A stretch of DNA of 64,000 bases from Palsa-506 sp963755815 (GTDB taxonomy: Bacteria; Actinomycetota; Actinomycetes; Streptosporangiales; Streptosporangiaceae), in the NCBI GenBank assembly GCA_963755815.1, contig CAVWLF010000008.1, positions 124,001-188,000 of the forward strand, given 5' to 3'. Below, in pieces: positions 41,079 through 49,897 of the stretch (position 1 is the stretch's first letter; each line of letters opens with the position of its first letter). Position numbers and translations under genes: made by a program. The notes under the pieces are model-generated. The model searched no databases. It saw nothing but the letters and a program-made list of their open reading frames with translations, and was not told where the DNA came from.

Positions 41079-43448
41079 GGACTTCAGCTCATAGACGGGG
41101 TTGTACATCGTCAGCTCGCCGTTGATCCGGGCCACCCGCCCGTGCACGACGATGCGGCGGCCCGGGCTGATCCCCGGAATATCGCGCCGTCCCAGCCAGA
41201 CCAGGGTGACGTTGCCGGTGCCGTCCCAGAGGTCGGCTTCCATGGTCAGGCTGGTCCCGCGGGGCCGCAGGGTCACCGTCCGCAGCGTTCCGGCCATATC
41301 AGCCACCTCGCGGTCGGCGACATCGGCGATGTGCTTGGCGCTGACGTGGTTGATCTCCGCCTGCAGTTCCTCGGCGTGCAGCTGGTCACGCCCGGCGGTG
41401 AGCCGCCGGAGGCCGGACAGCCGCCGGAGCCGCGGCGCCGTCCCGGTCGTGCCGTCCGTAACGGCCTTGCCGTCCGGCCGGGGCCCGGCCTGGGCTGCCT
41501 CGCCCGGCAGCGGCGCGACCCACTGCCCGTGCGACGCCTCCTGCCGGGTCGCCGAGCTCAGCTGGTAGGGGACGCTGGCCACGACCACGCCGCGCTGCTG
41601 CAGCAGCCTGGCCTTGAGCCTCAGCGCGGTCTGGTTATGCAGCACCTGCTCCCACCAGTGACCGAGCACGTACTCGGGGATATAGACCGTCACGATGTCG
41701 CGGGGGCTTTCCCGGCGCAGCCGCTTCACGTAGGCCATCACCGGCCGGGTGATTTCCCGGTACGGCGACGCGATGATCGTCAGCGGCACGCCCAGGCCGC
41801 TGCTGTCCCATTCCTCCTTCAGCCGGAGCGTCTCCGCCTCGTCGACATTGACCGTGATCGCCTCCAGGTGGCTGGGCCTGGTGGCCCGCGCGTACGCGAG
41901 CGCCCGCAGCGTCGGCAGGTGCAGCTTGGAAACCAGCACGATGGCCCGGTTGCTGGCGGGCAGCATGACCGGAACGTCCGTCGGCGGGATCAGCTCCTGC
42001 GCCACGCTGGCATAGTGCCGGTTGATACCGCGCATGGTGATCCAGATCACCGGCATCGCGATCACGACAATCCAGGCCCCGCTGGCGAATTTGCCGACCA
42101 GCACGATGACCAGGACCACGGCCGTCACGCAGGCACCGACCGTGTTGATGGCCCTGGACCTGACCATCTTCAGCCGGACTTTCGGGTCGGTCACGCCGCG
42201 CAGGTGGCGGTTCCAGTGCCGGATCATGCCGGTCTGGCTGCAGACGAAGGATACGAACACGCCGATGATGTACAGCTGGATCAGCCGGGTGGGGGACGCA
42301 TCGAAGATCACGATCAGCAGGATCGCGAAGCCGGAGAGGAGCAGGATCCCGTTGCTGAAGGCCAGCCGGTCACCGCGGTTACGCAGCTGACGCGGCAGGT
42401 AGCCGTCCCGGGCCAGGATCGAGGCGAGCACGGGGAAACCGTTGAACGCGGTATTGGCCGCCAGCACCAGGATCAGCGCGGTAGCGAGCTGCAGGACGTA
42501 GAAGAACGGTGACCCCCCGCCGAAGACGGCGCTGCCGACCTGCGCGATCACGGTGCTCGGCGTCTGGCCGGGCGGAACCCCGATCAGATCCGCTGGCAGT
42601 CCCGCGTGCACATGGCTGATCAGGGCCAGGGCGGTGATCCCGGCGAACATCGAGACCGAGACTCCGCCCAGCAGGGCCAGCGTGGTGGCGGCGTTCTTGC
42701 TCTTCGGCTTGCGGAACGCGGGCACCCCGTTGCTGATGGCCTCGACCCCGGTCAGCGCGGTGCAGCCGGACGAGAAGGCCCTCAGCAGCAGGAAGACCAG
42801 GGCCAGGCCGGTGAACTCCCGGGCTGACTTGTACCGGTAGGTGGCGCTCTCGGCATGCAGGTGCTGGCCCAGCCCGATCCGGGTGGCTCCCCAGACGATC
42901 AGCAGGGTCACGATGCCGATGAAGCAGTAGGTGGGGATGGCGAACGCGGTGCCCGACTCCCGCACACCGCGCAGGTTCATCACGGCGATGGCCGCGACGA
43001 CGACCACCGCGATCAGCGTCGCGTGCGCGTAAAGCACCGGGAACGCCGACGCCAGGTTGGCTACCCCGGAGGAGACCGATACGGCAACCGTGAGGGTGTA
43101 GTCGACCATCAGCGCGCTGGCGACGGTCAGGCCGACGCGCGGCCCAAGGTTGGTCGACGCCACCTCGTAGTCCCCGCCGCCGGAAGGGTACGCGTGCACG
43201 TTCTGCCGGTAGGAGGCGACCACGACCAGCATGAGCAGCCCGACCGCCAGCGCGATCCACGGCGTCTCGGAGATGAGCGCGATGCCGCCCGCCGACAAGA
43301 CGATCAGGATTTCCTCGGTCGCGTAGGCCACGGAGGACAGCGCGTCGCTGGCGAAGACCGGCAGCGCGATCTTTTTCGGCAGCAGCGTGTGGCCCAGGCG
43401 GTCACTTTGCACTGGCCGGCCGACCAGGAGGCGCTTGACTATCGACAC
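41064..43448 (-). CDS. KimA-like APC potassium transporter fused to an OB-fold domain
   Basis: 794 residues. Residues 1-620 match the APC-superfamily KimA/YdaO group in order and detail: MSIVKRLLVGRPVQSDRLGH, PVFASDALSSVAYATEEILI, AYPSGGGDYEVAST, LRAFSSGCTALTGVEAISNG, 12 helices, and the cytosolic tail with HNQTALRLKARLLQQRGVVV. KimA is a high-affinity potassium importer controlled by c-di-AMP. Residues about 690-790 (AGTLRTVTLRPRGTSLTMEA, LVWLGRRDIPGISPGRRIVV) are an OB fold which in Streptomyces is normally a separate protein near Trk/APC genes. Start ATG 43448. Convergent with the kdpE-like gene. The transporter family is confident; potassium specificity is inferred. Confidence 0.85.
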   Translation of the reverse strand: MSIVKRLLVGRPVQSDRLGHTLLPKKIALPVFASDALSSVAYATEEILIVLSAGGIALISETPWIALAVGLLMLVVVASYRQNVHAYPSGGGDYEVASTNLGPRVGLTVASALMVDYTLTVAVSVSSGVANLASAFPVLYAHATLIAVVVVAAIAVMNLRGVRESGTAFAIPTYCFIGIVTLLIVWGATRIGLGQHLHAESATYRYKSAREFTGLALVFLLLRAFSSGCTALTGVEAISNGVPAFRKPKSKNAATTLALLGGVSVSMFAGITALALISHVHAGLPADLIGVPPGQTPSTVIAQVGSAVFGGGSPFFYVLQLATALILVLAANTAFNGFPVLASILARDGYLPRQLRNRGDRLAFSNGILLLSGFAILLIVIFDASPTRLIQLYIIGVFVSFVCSQTGMIRHWNRHLRGVTDPKVRLKMVRSRAINTVGACVTAVVLVIVLVGKFASGAWIVVIAMPVIWITMRGINRHYASVAQELIPPTDVPVMLPASNRAIVLVSKLHLPTLRALAYARATRPSHLEAITVNVDEAETLRLKEEWDSSGLGVPLTIIASPYREITRPVMAYVKRLRRESPRDIVTVYIPEYVLGHWWEQVLHNQTALRLKARLLQQRGVVVASVPYQLSSATRQEASHGQWVAPLPGEAAQAGPRPDGKAVTDGTTGTAPRLRRLSGLRRLTAGRDQLHAEELQAEINHVSAKHIADVADREVADMAGTLRTVTLRPRGTSLTMEADLWDGTGNVTLVWLGRRDIPGISPGRRIVVHGRVARINGELTMYNPVYELKSSGPD

Positions 43449-43622
43449 GAGCGCATGCTAGGCCCGCCGGTGCCTGCACGTATACCCCATCCGCGCTCGC
43501 AGGCCCGCGAGGCCGCCGGCACCGGCCCGGCCGGCCCGAGATGCGGTCCGGAAATGCCGGCGGCGGCCTGTTACCGCCCGGGCCCCCGTTGCGCCTGCCC
43601 GGTGAAGTGAAACGATCGTGGC

Positions 43623-46151
43623 GTGACCTTGCGCAGGGAGGAGCCGCCACCGGACGGCCGGCCGGGCGCCGCGGACCCGCCGGATGGCAGCCCGCCGCAC
43701 GCCGGCCTGCTGCGGCCCGGCCTGCTGCCCCCTGACCTGATGCCGCCCGTCCCGGCCGATGCCGGGTCCGCCGATCCGGCCCCGCGGCCGGCCGTCCAGG
43801 TGCAGGATCACCTTTCGGAGCGCGTCCGCCGGCCGATCGACCTGCTGCGGTTCATCGTCGACGTCACCCAGATCGTGCTCGTGGCCGGGATCGCGCTGGC
43901 CGCGCGGGCGGCCACCACCGGCACCGAGTTCGACATCCTGCGGGCGACCAACGGCCTGCCCCACCCCCTGCTCGACATCGCTCGTTACCTGGCGCCGATA
44001 GCCCTGCTGGCCCTGCCCGTGGCGCTGGCTATCCGGCAGATCTTCCGGCATCAGCTCCGGCAGCTGGCCGAGGCCGTGGCCACCGGCGTGCTGGCCGCCA
44101 TTGCCGTTGCGTTCGCCAATCTCCTGCTGCACACATCCTCGGCCCAGGTGCTGTACGACGCGATCACCATGACGCACCCGGGCGCCAGCCACCTGGCGCC
44201 GCTCGATCCCTCGCTGGCGGGCCTGGCCGCCTACACCACGATCATCGGCCTGAGCGGCCGACCGCGCTGGCGGGCGGCCGTCTGGATCACGGTCGGCGCT
44301 TACTCCCTGGTGCGGCTGGTGGGCGGGGAAACGACCGTGCTCGCGCTGCCCATCACGCTGCTGGCCGGCCGGGCGATCGGGCTGGGCGTGCGCTATGTCT
44401 TCGGCTACCGCTCGCAGCGCCCGTCAGCCGCCGAGATCGCGCGGGCGCTCGGCCAGCCTGGCCGGGCCGTCACCGGCATGCGCCGCCTGCCCGGTAATAA
44501 CAGCGGGTCCCGCCAGTACGCGGCGACGGTGCAGGACGGGAGCCAGTTTGATGTCACCGTCCTCGACCGGGACCAGCAGGCGGCCGGGCTGATCTACCGG
44601 CTCTACCGGTCGGTGCGCCTGCAGGCCCAGGTGTCACGCTCGGCCGTGCTGTCGCTGAACCGCACCGTCGAGCGCCGGGCGCTGCTGTCCTACGCGGCCA
44701 CCCAGGCCGGCGTCCGGACGCCGACGCTGCGCGCCGTCGTCCGCGCCGGGCCCGAGGGCATTGCCTTCGGCTACGACCATCACCCCGGCGTCACGCTGGC
44801 CGAACTGCAGCCCGGCCCGACTGACGCCCAGCTGGTCAGCGCCTGGGATCAGGTCCTGCAACTGCATGAGCACCGGATTACGCACCGCAGCCTGATCGCC
44901 AGCCAGCTGCTGCTCACCAGCGATGGCCAGGTCATGCTGCTGGGCCTGGGCAATGGTGACGTGGCGGCGAGCGACCTGCAGGTCCGTCTCGACGTGGCGC
45001 AGCTAGTCGCCGAGTTCGCGCTGCTCGTCGGGGCGGAGAGGTCAGCCGACATCGCACTGGCGAAGATCGCCCCGGCCGAGCTTTCCGCCGTGGTGGCGCT
45101 GCTCCAGCCGGTCGTGCTGCACCGCACCACCAGGGCCGCCCTGCGCCACCACAAGGACGTGCTGCCCGCGGTCAGGAAGCAGCTGCTCGGAGAGATCCAG
45201 CGCGACGTGGCCGCTCCGGTCCAGCTCGAGCGGATCCGGCCGCGCACGCTGGTGACCCTGATCGCGGCCGTCGCGGCGGTGTACCTGCTGGCCGGGCAGC
45301 TCGCCTCGGTAGATCTCCGCACCCTGTTCCGGTCGGCCGACTGGCGCTGGAGCATCGTGGCGCTCGGCCTGTCGGCGCTTACCTACCTCGGCGCCGCGTG
45401 GTCGCTGTCCGGCTTCGTGCTCGAGCGGCTGAGGCTGGCCCGCACCTGCCTGGTCCAGGTGGCCGGCTCCTTCGTCACGCTGGTCACGCCCGCCGCGGTC
45501 GGCGGAGTGGCGCTGAACGTCCGGTACCTGCGGCGCAGCGGCGTCTCCGCGGCCGACTCGGCCGCCAGCGTCGGCGCGTCGCAGGTCGTGACGTTCGCGC
45601 TGCACCTCAGCCTGCTGGTGGTCTTCGCGGCCATCTCGGGCACCGCGGACGAGCACTCGCTGCAGCCGCCGCACTGGGTCTTCTTCGTCATCGGCGGTCT
45701 GGTCATCGTCGCGCTGGCCATTGTCGCCGTCCCGCCCGGCCGGCGGCTGCTGCGGGCCCGCATCGCGCCGATGCTCGGGCAGGTCATCCCGCGGCTGCTA
45801 GACGTGGCGCAGCAGCCGGTCAAGCTGGCCGAGGGCATCGGCGGAACCCTGCTGCTGACCATCGGGTACATCCTGTGCCTGGATGCATCGGTGAAGGCCC
45901 TGGGCGGATCCGTGGCCCTGGCCAGCGTGGCCGTGGTCTACCTGACCGGCAGCGCCGTCGGGTCGATCGTTCCCACGCCGGGTGGCCTGGGCGCGGTCGA
46001 GGCCGCCCTGTCGGCCGGCCTCGCCGCGGCCGGCCTGCACGGCGCGACCGCGGTCAGCGCGGTGCTGCTGTTCCGCATCCTGACGTTCTGGCTCCCGGTG
46101 CCCGTCGGCTGGGGCGCGCTGAGCTACCTGCAGCGCAAGGACGCGCTGTGA
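43623..46151 (+). CDS. membrane protein with degenerate kinase domain and YbhN/LPG-synthase-type domain
   Basis: 842 residues from GTG 43623. Pro-rich N-terminus, five or six helices (about 75-250), a cytosolic kinase-like middle (about 270-540) and eight or so C-terminal helices of the UPF0104/lysylphosphatidylglycerol synthase transmembrane family (TYLGAAWSLSGFVLERLRLA, FVTLVTPAAVGGVALNVRYL, GSIVPTPGGLGAVEAAL). In the kinase part the catalytic loop reads ITHRSLIASQLLLTSDGQVM with Ser in place of the HRD aspartate, and LGLGNGD replaces DFG, so it is probably a pseudokinase. Such C-domains flip or scramble lipids; the substrate is unknown. Divergent from the KimA-like gene. Confidence 0.8.
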   Translation: MTLRREEPPPDGRPGAADPPDGSPPHAGLLRPGLLPPDLMPPVPADAGSADPAPRPAVQVQDHLSERVRRPIDLLRFIVDVTQIVLVAGIALAARAATTGTEFDILRATNGLPHPLLDIARYLAPIALLALPVALAIRQIFRHQLRQLAEAVATGVLAAIAVAFANLLLHTSSAQVLYDAITMTHPGASHLAPLDPSLAGLAAYTTIIGLSGRPRWRAAVWITVGAYSLVRLVGGETTVLALPITLLAGRAIGLGVRYVFGYRSQRPSAAEIARALGQPGRAVTGMRRLPGNNSGSRQYAATVQDGSQFDVTVLDRDQQAAGLIYRLYRSVRLQAQVSRSAVLSLNRTVERRALLSYAATQAGVRTPTLRAVVRAGPEGIAFGYDHHPGVTLAELQPGPTDAQLVSAWDQVLQLHEHRITHRSLIASQLLLTSDGQVMLLGLGNGDVAASDLQVRLDVAQLVAEFALLVGAERSADIALAKIAPAELSAVVALLQPVVLHRTTRAALRHHKDVLPAVRKQLLGEIQRDVAAPVQLERIRPRTLVTLIAAVAAVYLLAGQLASVDLRTLFRSADWRWSIVALGLSALTYLGAAWSLSGFVLERLRLARTCLVQVAGSFVTLVTPAAVGGVALNVRYLRRSGVSAADSAASVGASQVVTFALHLSLLVVFAAISGTADEHSLQPPHWVFFVIGGLVIVALAIVAVPPGRRLLRARIAPMLGQVIPRLLDVAQQPVKLAEGIGGTLLLTIGYILCLDASVKALGGSVALASVAVVYLTGSAVGSIVPTPGGLGAVEAALSAGLAAAGLHGATAVSAVLLFRILTFWLPVPVGWGALSYLQRKDAL

Positions 46152-46194
46152 CCGCCGGCGGTGCCGCCGCGATACCGGGTCAGGCGCCGGTGCG

Positions 46195-46992
46195 CTAGGC
46201 GAGCCTGGCCACCGCGAGCGATGCCGCGAGCAGCACGATGGCCCACGACATCGCGCGCAGCGCATGCTCCAGCGGCGCCAGCAGCGTGGCCGAGTCGATC
46301 CGCATCGTCTCGCCGGTCGCCAGCGTCAAGGTACCGTCCACCTGCGCGGTCCGGCGCCGGATGGTGCGGGCCGGGGTGCTCAGGAACCGCTGCGCGGCAG
46401 ACAGGGCGAGGGCGCCGGCCGCGGCCAGAACCGGAGCCAATGCCAGCCCGCCGGTCTGGGCGGCGTAGGCCGTCAGGACCGGGAACGCTCCCCAGGCGGC
46501 CGCGAAGCCCAGATCGGTATGGATGATCCCGCCGAACAGCTCGGCGTTGTAGGCGATCACCAGCACCGGGCCGATCACCATGTACGGGAGAAGCCCCCAG
46601 CCCGCCCTGGTGATGCCCACGACGCCCAGCGCCACCGCGCCCGCGAGCCCCGCCGCGGCCACCGCTATCAGCGCCGCCGAGGGTATCCGGGTTTGCAGGG
46701 GACGGCCCCTTAGCTCATCCAGCGCGTGCGCCGCCAGCCCGACCGCGAGGAAGAACGCGATCAGCGTGGCGATCAGCGCCGACACGCTGACCTGCGGCGC
46801 CAGGGCCGCGCCGATCACCACGTAGGAAAGGTGCCAGGCCGTATAGGGCGGGTGCAGCAGCGTCCACCAGTCCCGCCAGGCACCCTGGCGCGCCGCGTAG
46901 TAAGCGGGACGGGAAACCGATTCTCGCTCGGCCGCCGCATCCGATTCCGCTGGCATCGATGGCGGCGGGCCCGCGCTGCTCCCCTCAGTCAC
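46195..46992 (-). CDS. polytopic membrane protein, UbiA-like
   Basis: 265 residues with about seven to eight helices after a polar N-terminus. AAHALDELRGRPLQTRIPSA and AYNAELFGGIIHTDLGFAAA recall the two Asp-containing loops of UbiA prenyltransferases, but the canonical NDxxDxxxD is not present, so activity is uncertain. Its start overlaps the 3' end of the UbiE-type methyltransferase by 8 bases; the pair is co-transcribed and may modify an isoprenoid or quinone-like lipid. This substrate is inference only. Confidence 0.65.
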   Translation of the reverse strand: MTEGSSAGPPPSMPAESDAAAERESVSRPAYYAARQGAWRDWWTLLHPPYTAWHLSYVVIGAALAPQVSVSALIATLIAFFLAVGLAAHALDELRGRPLQTRIPSAALIAVAAAGLAGAVALGVVGITRAGWGLLPYMVIGPVLVIAYNAELFGGIIHTDLGFAAAWGAFPVLTAYAAQTGGLALAPVLAAAGALALSAAQRFLSTPARTIRRRTAQVDGTLTLATGETMRIDSATLLAPLEHALRAMSWAIVLLAASLAVARLA

Positions 46993-47719
46993 CGGCGCGG
47001 GTTCCCCACATCACGAGGCCGCCGCCCAGGCTCATGACCTTGACGCCGACGTCCTCGAAGCCCGCGCGCCGCCAGGCCTCGACCGTCCAGGCCACCGGGT
47101 ACTTGCGGTAGTGCCCGGAAATGTTGGGGCCGAGGAAGCGGCCGACGATGAACCACTCGCGGCCGCCGGTCAGCAGGCCCCCGGCCGGGAGCAGCAGCCG
47201 CGTGTAGAGCCACCACCAGAACCGCCAGAACAGCGAGGGCGGGCGGAGGAATTCGAGGCTGGCGACCTTCCCGCCGGGCCGGACCACCCGCGCGAGCTCG
47301 GTCAGCGTCGCCTGCGGGTCCTGGACGTACCGCAGCAGGTAGGTGAAGGTCATGGCGTCGAACGACCGGTCCGGGAACGGCAGCTGCTCGGCCCGGCCCG
47401 TCACCAGCCGGATCCGGTCGCTCATGCCCGCCGCGGCGACATTGAGCTTCCCCTGCCGGAGCATCTGCTCGGTCAGGTCCACGCCGACGATCTGCGCCGT
47501 GGTGCGGTCGGCCAGCTGGAGCGCGACCCCGGCGGTGCCGGAGGCCACGTCGAGCACCACCTGGCCGGCGACTGGCGCTACCTGATCCACCATGGCCCGC
47601 CGCCAGCGGCCGTTCTGGCCCATCGAGAGGATCTCGGCCAGCCGGTCATACCGGGCGGGAAGGGGAGTGAACAATCGCTGCGCGAAGCTATTGCGTCTGG
47701 TGGCTGCAGGAAGCGTCAC
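46985..47719 (-). CDS. UbiE/MenG-type SAM-dependent methyltransferase
   Basis: 244 residues, class I Rossmann methyltransferase. Motif I VVLDVASGTAGVALQLADRT, motif II-like GVDLTEQMLRQGKLNVA, then LPFPDRSFDAMTFTYLLRYV and LTELARVVRPGGKVASLEFL, the UbiE/Coq5 pattern (demethylmenaquinone or ubiquinone methyltransferase type). The N-terminus has FTPLPARYDRLAEILSMGQN, as in UbiE. It heads a two-gene unit with the polytopic protein downstream. It may be a second copy beside a housekeeping menG, so the substrate is left open. Confidence 0.82.
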   Translation of the reverse strand: MTLPAATRRNSFAQRLFTPLPARYDRLAEILSMGQNGRWRRAMVDQVAPVAGQVVLDVASGTAGVALQLADRTTAQIVGVDLTEQMLRQGKLNVAAAGMSDRIRLVTGRAEQLPFPDRSFDAMTFTYLLRYVQDPQATLTELARVVRPGGKVASLEFLRPPSLFWRFWWWLYTRLLLPAGGLLTGGREWFIVGRFLGPNISGHYRKYPVAWTVEAWRRAGFEDVGVKVMSLGGGLVMWGTRAGD

Positions 47720-47991
47720 CGGCGTCTCCTTATGGCTCGCAGGAATTCAACGGTACGCCTGGATAACGGCGCCGGCGCACGGCAAGATCACCCGCCCCGC
47801 CGCAACTTTATGCCACGAGCCTGGCCAGGCAAGATACGCCGGCCTCCGAATGACATGCCAAGCCTTTACCTGCCTGTGGTTTCCCGTATACCCAGGCCCA
47901 AGTTACGTTCGCGGCGACCAGTTACTGCGACGGATATCCGGATACTCTGCGTATTCGTCGCGGTCGTCCCACCGTGGCCGAAGGAGCCCGC
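47720..47991. other. divergent intergenic region, comparatively AT-rich
   Basis: 272 bases between the methyltransferase and the secreted peptidase, less GC-rich than its surroundings. It should hold both promoters. AAGGAG (47981-47986) is the peptidase ribosome site. No small gene or structured RNA was recognised. Confidence 0.4.
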
Positions 47992-48798
47992 ATGTCACGA
48001 AGATGGTGCATTCCCCTCACTGCCCTGGCCCTCGTGTTCGGATCGATGCTTGCCGCAGGCAGTGCCTCGGCGGCCACGACGGCGGCCCATCCGGGCGTCT
48101 CGCATTTCACTCCCGGCGGCGTCATGGTCCGGCCTGCCGGGCATGTGGCCGGGTCGCAGAAGGTACATGTCAACCAGGATGAGAGCACGAACTGGTCCGG
48201 CTACGCCGTCACCGGGGCGAACGGCGCCTACCACAGCGTCACCGCCAGCTGGGTGGAGCCCACCGGCAAGTGCACCTCCAGGCGGTCCGCCCAGTACTCC
48301 AGCTTCTGGGTGGGCCTGGACGGATTCAACAGTGACTCGGTCGAGCAGACCGGCACGGACGTGGACTGCGATGGCACATCGCCGCAGTACTACGGCTGGT
48401 ACGAGATGTATCCCGCCGACCCGGTCAACTACACCAACACGGTCAAGCCAGGCGACCACTTCAGCGCCTCGGTGACGTTCACCGGGACCGAGACCTACAC
48501 CCTCGTGCTGACCGACAGCACCCAGGGCTGGACTCACACCACCGTCAAGAACGAGACCGGCCTGGACCGCTCCTCGGCTGAGGTCATCACCGAGGCACCC
48601 TCGTCCGAATCCGGCGTGCTGCCGCTGGCCGACTTCGGCACGGTCAGCTACAGCACCTCCACCGCCAACGGCACCTCGCTGGGCTCGCAGAGCCCCACGG
48701 AGATCATCATGATCGACAACAGCGGCGCGCAGAAGGACTCGACCAGCGCGATCTCCAGCGGCGGAGCGTTCAGCAACACCTGGATCAGGAGCAACTAA
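47992..48798 (+). CDS. secreted G1-family glutamic endopeptidase
   Basis: 268 residues. Sec signal MSRRWCIPLTALALVFGSML ending ...ASAATTA, a short propeptide, then the eqolisin (peptidase G1) beta-sandwich: ESTNWSGYAVTGANGAYHSV, SSFWVGLDGFNSDSVEQTGT (catalytic Gln in EQTGTD), QYYGWYEMYPADPVNY and DRSSAEVITEAPSSESGVLP (catalytic Glu in the AEVITEAP segment). Typical acid endopeptidase of fungi and actinobacteria. ATG 47992 with AAGGAG 5 bases upstream. It is followed by a 17-bp perfect terminator stem and stands alone. Confidence 0.92.
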   Translation: MSRRWCIPLTALALVFGSMLAAGSASAATTAAHPGVSHFTPGGVMVRPAGHVAGSQKVHVNQDESTNWSGYAVTGANGAYHSVTASWVEPTGKCTSRRSAQYSSFWVGLDGFNSDSVEQTGTDVDCDGTSPQYYGWYEMYPADPVNYTNTVKPGDHFSASVTFTGTETYTLVLTDSTQGWTHTTVKNETGLDRSSAEVITEAPSSESGVLPLADFGTVSYSTSTANGTSLGSQSPTEIIMIDNSGAQKDSTSAISSGGAFSNTWIRSN

Positions 48799-48842
48799 CC
48801 CGGCGCGCAGCGATCAGCGGTAGTTAGCCTGACACCCGGATC

Positions 48843-48880
48843 ATCCTGGCCCGGCCGCCCGCAGGCGGCCGGGCCAGGAT
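48843..48880 (+). terminator. 17-bp perfect terminator hairpin after the G1 peptidase
   Basis: ATCCTGGCCCGGCCGCC (48843-48859) pairs without mismatch with 48864-48880 around a 4-base CGCA loop, 45 bases after the stop. No T run, as is usual for strong actinobacterial U-less terminators. Confidence 0.8.
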
Positions 48881-48932
48881 CACGCCGGCGGCCCGCAGTC
48901 CGCCCCGGCCGCCGTCCGGTTACCCTCGGCCC

Positions 48933-49851
48933 ATGACAACTGACCGGTTCACCGTCCCTGTACCCGGCGGCCGGACGCTGGACGTGCTGACCTCCGGCCC
49001 GGCGGACGGCCTGCCGCTGGTTTTCCATAGCGGCACGCCCTCCGGGCTCGTTATCTATGACCCGATGACCGAGGCCGCCGCGGCGCTCGGCCTCCGCACG
49101 GTCGCCTACTCGCGGCCGGGCTACGGCGCGTCGGCCCCGCACCCCGGCCGGCTCGTCGCCGATGCGGCGGCGGACGTCGCCTCGATCCTGGACTACATCC
49201 ATGCCGGGACATTCGTTACCGCTGGCTGGTCGGGCGGTGGCCCGCATGCCCTGGCCTGCGCGACGCTGCTGCCCGGGCGCTGCCTCGCCGCCGCATCGAT
49301 CGCCGGGGTCGCGCCGTACGGCGGGCCAGGACTGGACTGGGCGGCCGGCATGGCCCCGGAGAACGTCCAGGAGTTCGCCGCGGCGGCCAACGGCCCGGCG
49401 GCGCTCACCAGCCTGCTGGACGAAGGGGCAACCGCGCTGCGCCACATCACCGCCGCGGAGCTAGCGGCGGGGATGGGCGAACTGCTGTCCGAGGCGGACC
49501 AGGCGGTGGTCAGCGGGGATTTCGCCGAGTACCTCGCCGCCTCGTTCCGGGCCGCGCTGGCCGGCAGCATCGCCGGCTGGCGGGACGATGACCTGGCCTT
49601 CATCCGGGACTGGGGCTTCCCGCTGGGCGGCGGCGGACGCCGCCGTCACGATCTGGCAGGGTGACCAGGACCGGATGGTCCCCTTCGCCCACGGTGCCTG
49701 GCTGGCCGATCACCTCCCCGGGGCCCGCGCTCATCTGCTGCCCGGCGAGGGCCACCTGACGCTCGCCATCAACGCGTTCGGCCAGGTTCTCGCCGACCTG
49801 CTGGACCTGGCCGGAGTGCGGCCCGCCGGGGCCGGCGGCCAGCCCGGCTGA
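48933..49851 (+). pseudogene. alpha/beta hydrolase, frameshifted
   Basis: Alpha/beta-fold hydrolase of about 305 residues when repaired. LPLVFHSGTPSG forms the oxyanion region, TVAYSRPGYGASAPHPGR follows, and the nucleophile elbow is TAGWSGGGPHALAC (Ser in GWSGG). The catalytic Asp and His fall after a frame break: the first frame stops at 49664, while WQGDQDRMVPFAHGAWLADH and LLPGEGHLTLAINA lie in the +1 frame to 49851. Removing one G of the GG at 49629-49630 restores DWGFPLGAADAAVTIWQGDQ, so a single-base insertion is the cause. Substrate unknown; proline-iminopeptidase-like hydrolases are the nearest group. Confidence 0.8.
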
Positions 49852-49897
49852 GGACGCGGCCGGAACCGCCGGCCCGGGCTGATGGGCCTGGCGGCTG

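Noticed and set aside
41142..42512. 456-codon plus-strand open frame opposite the KimA-like gene
   Set aside because: Antisense shadow: low-complexity His/Arg/Asp/Gln-rich translation against a well-conserved transporter.
43449..43622. ydaO-type c-di-AMP riboswitch upstream of the KimA-like gene
   Set aside because: The divergent gap has no recognisable conserved core of this riboswitch.
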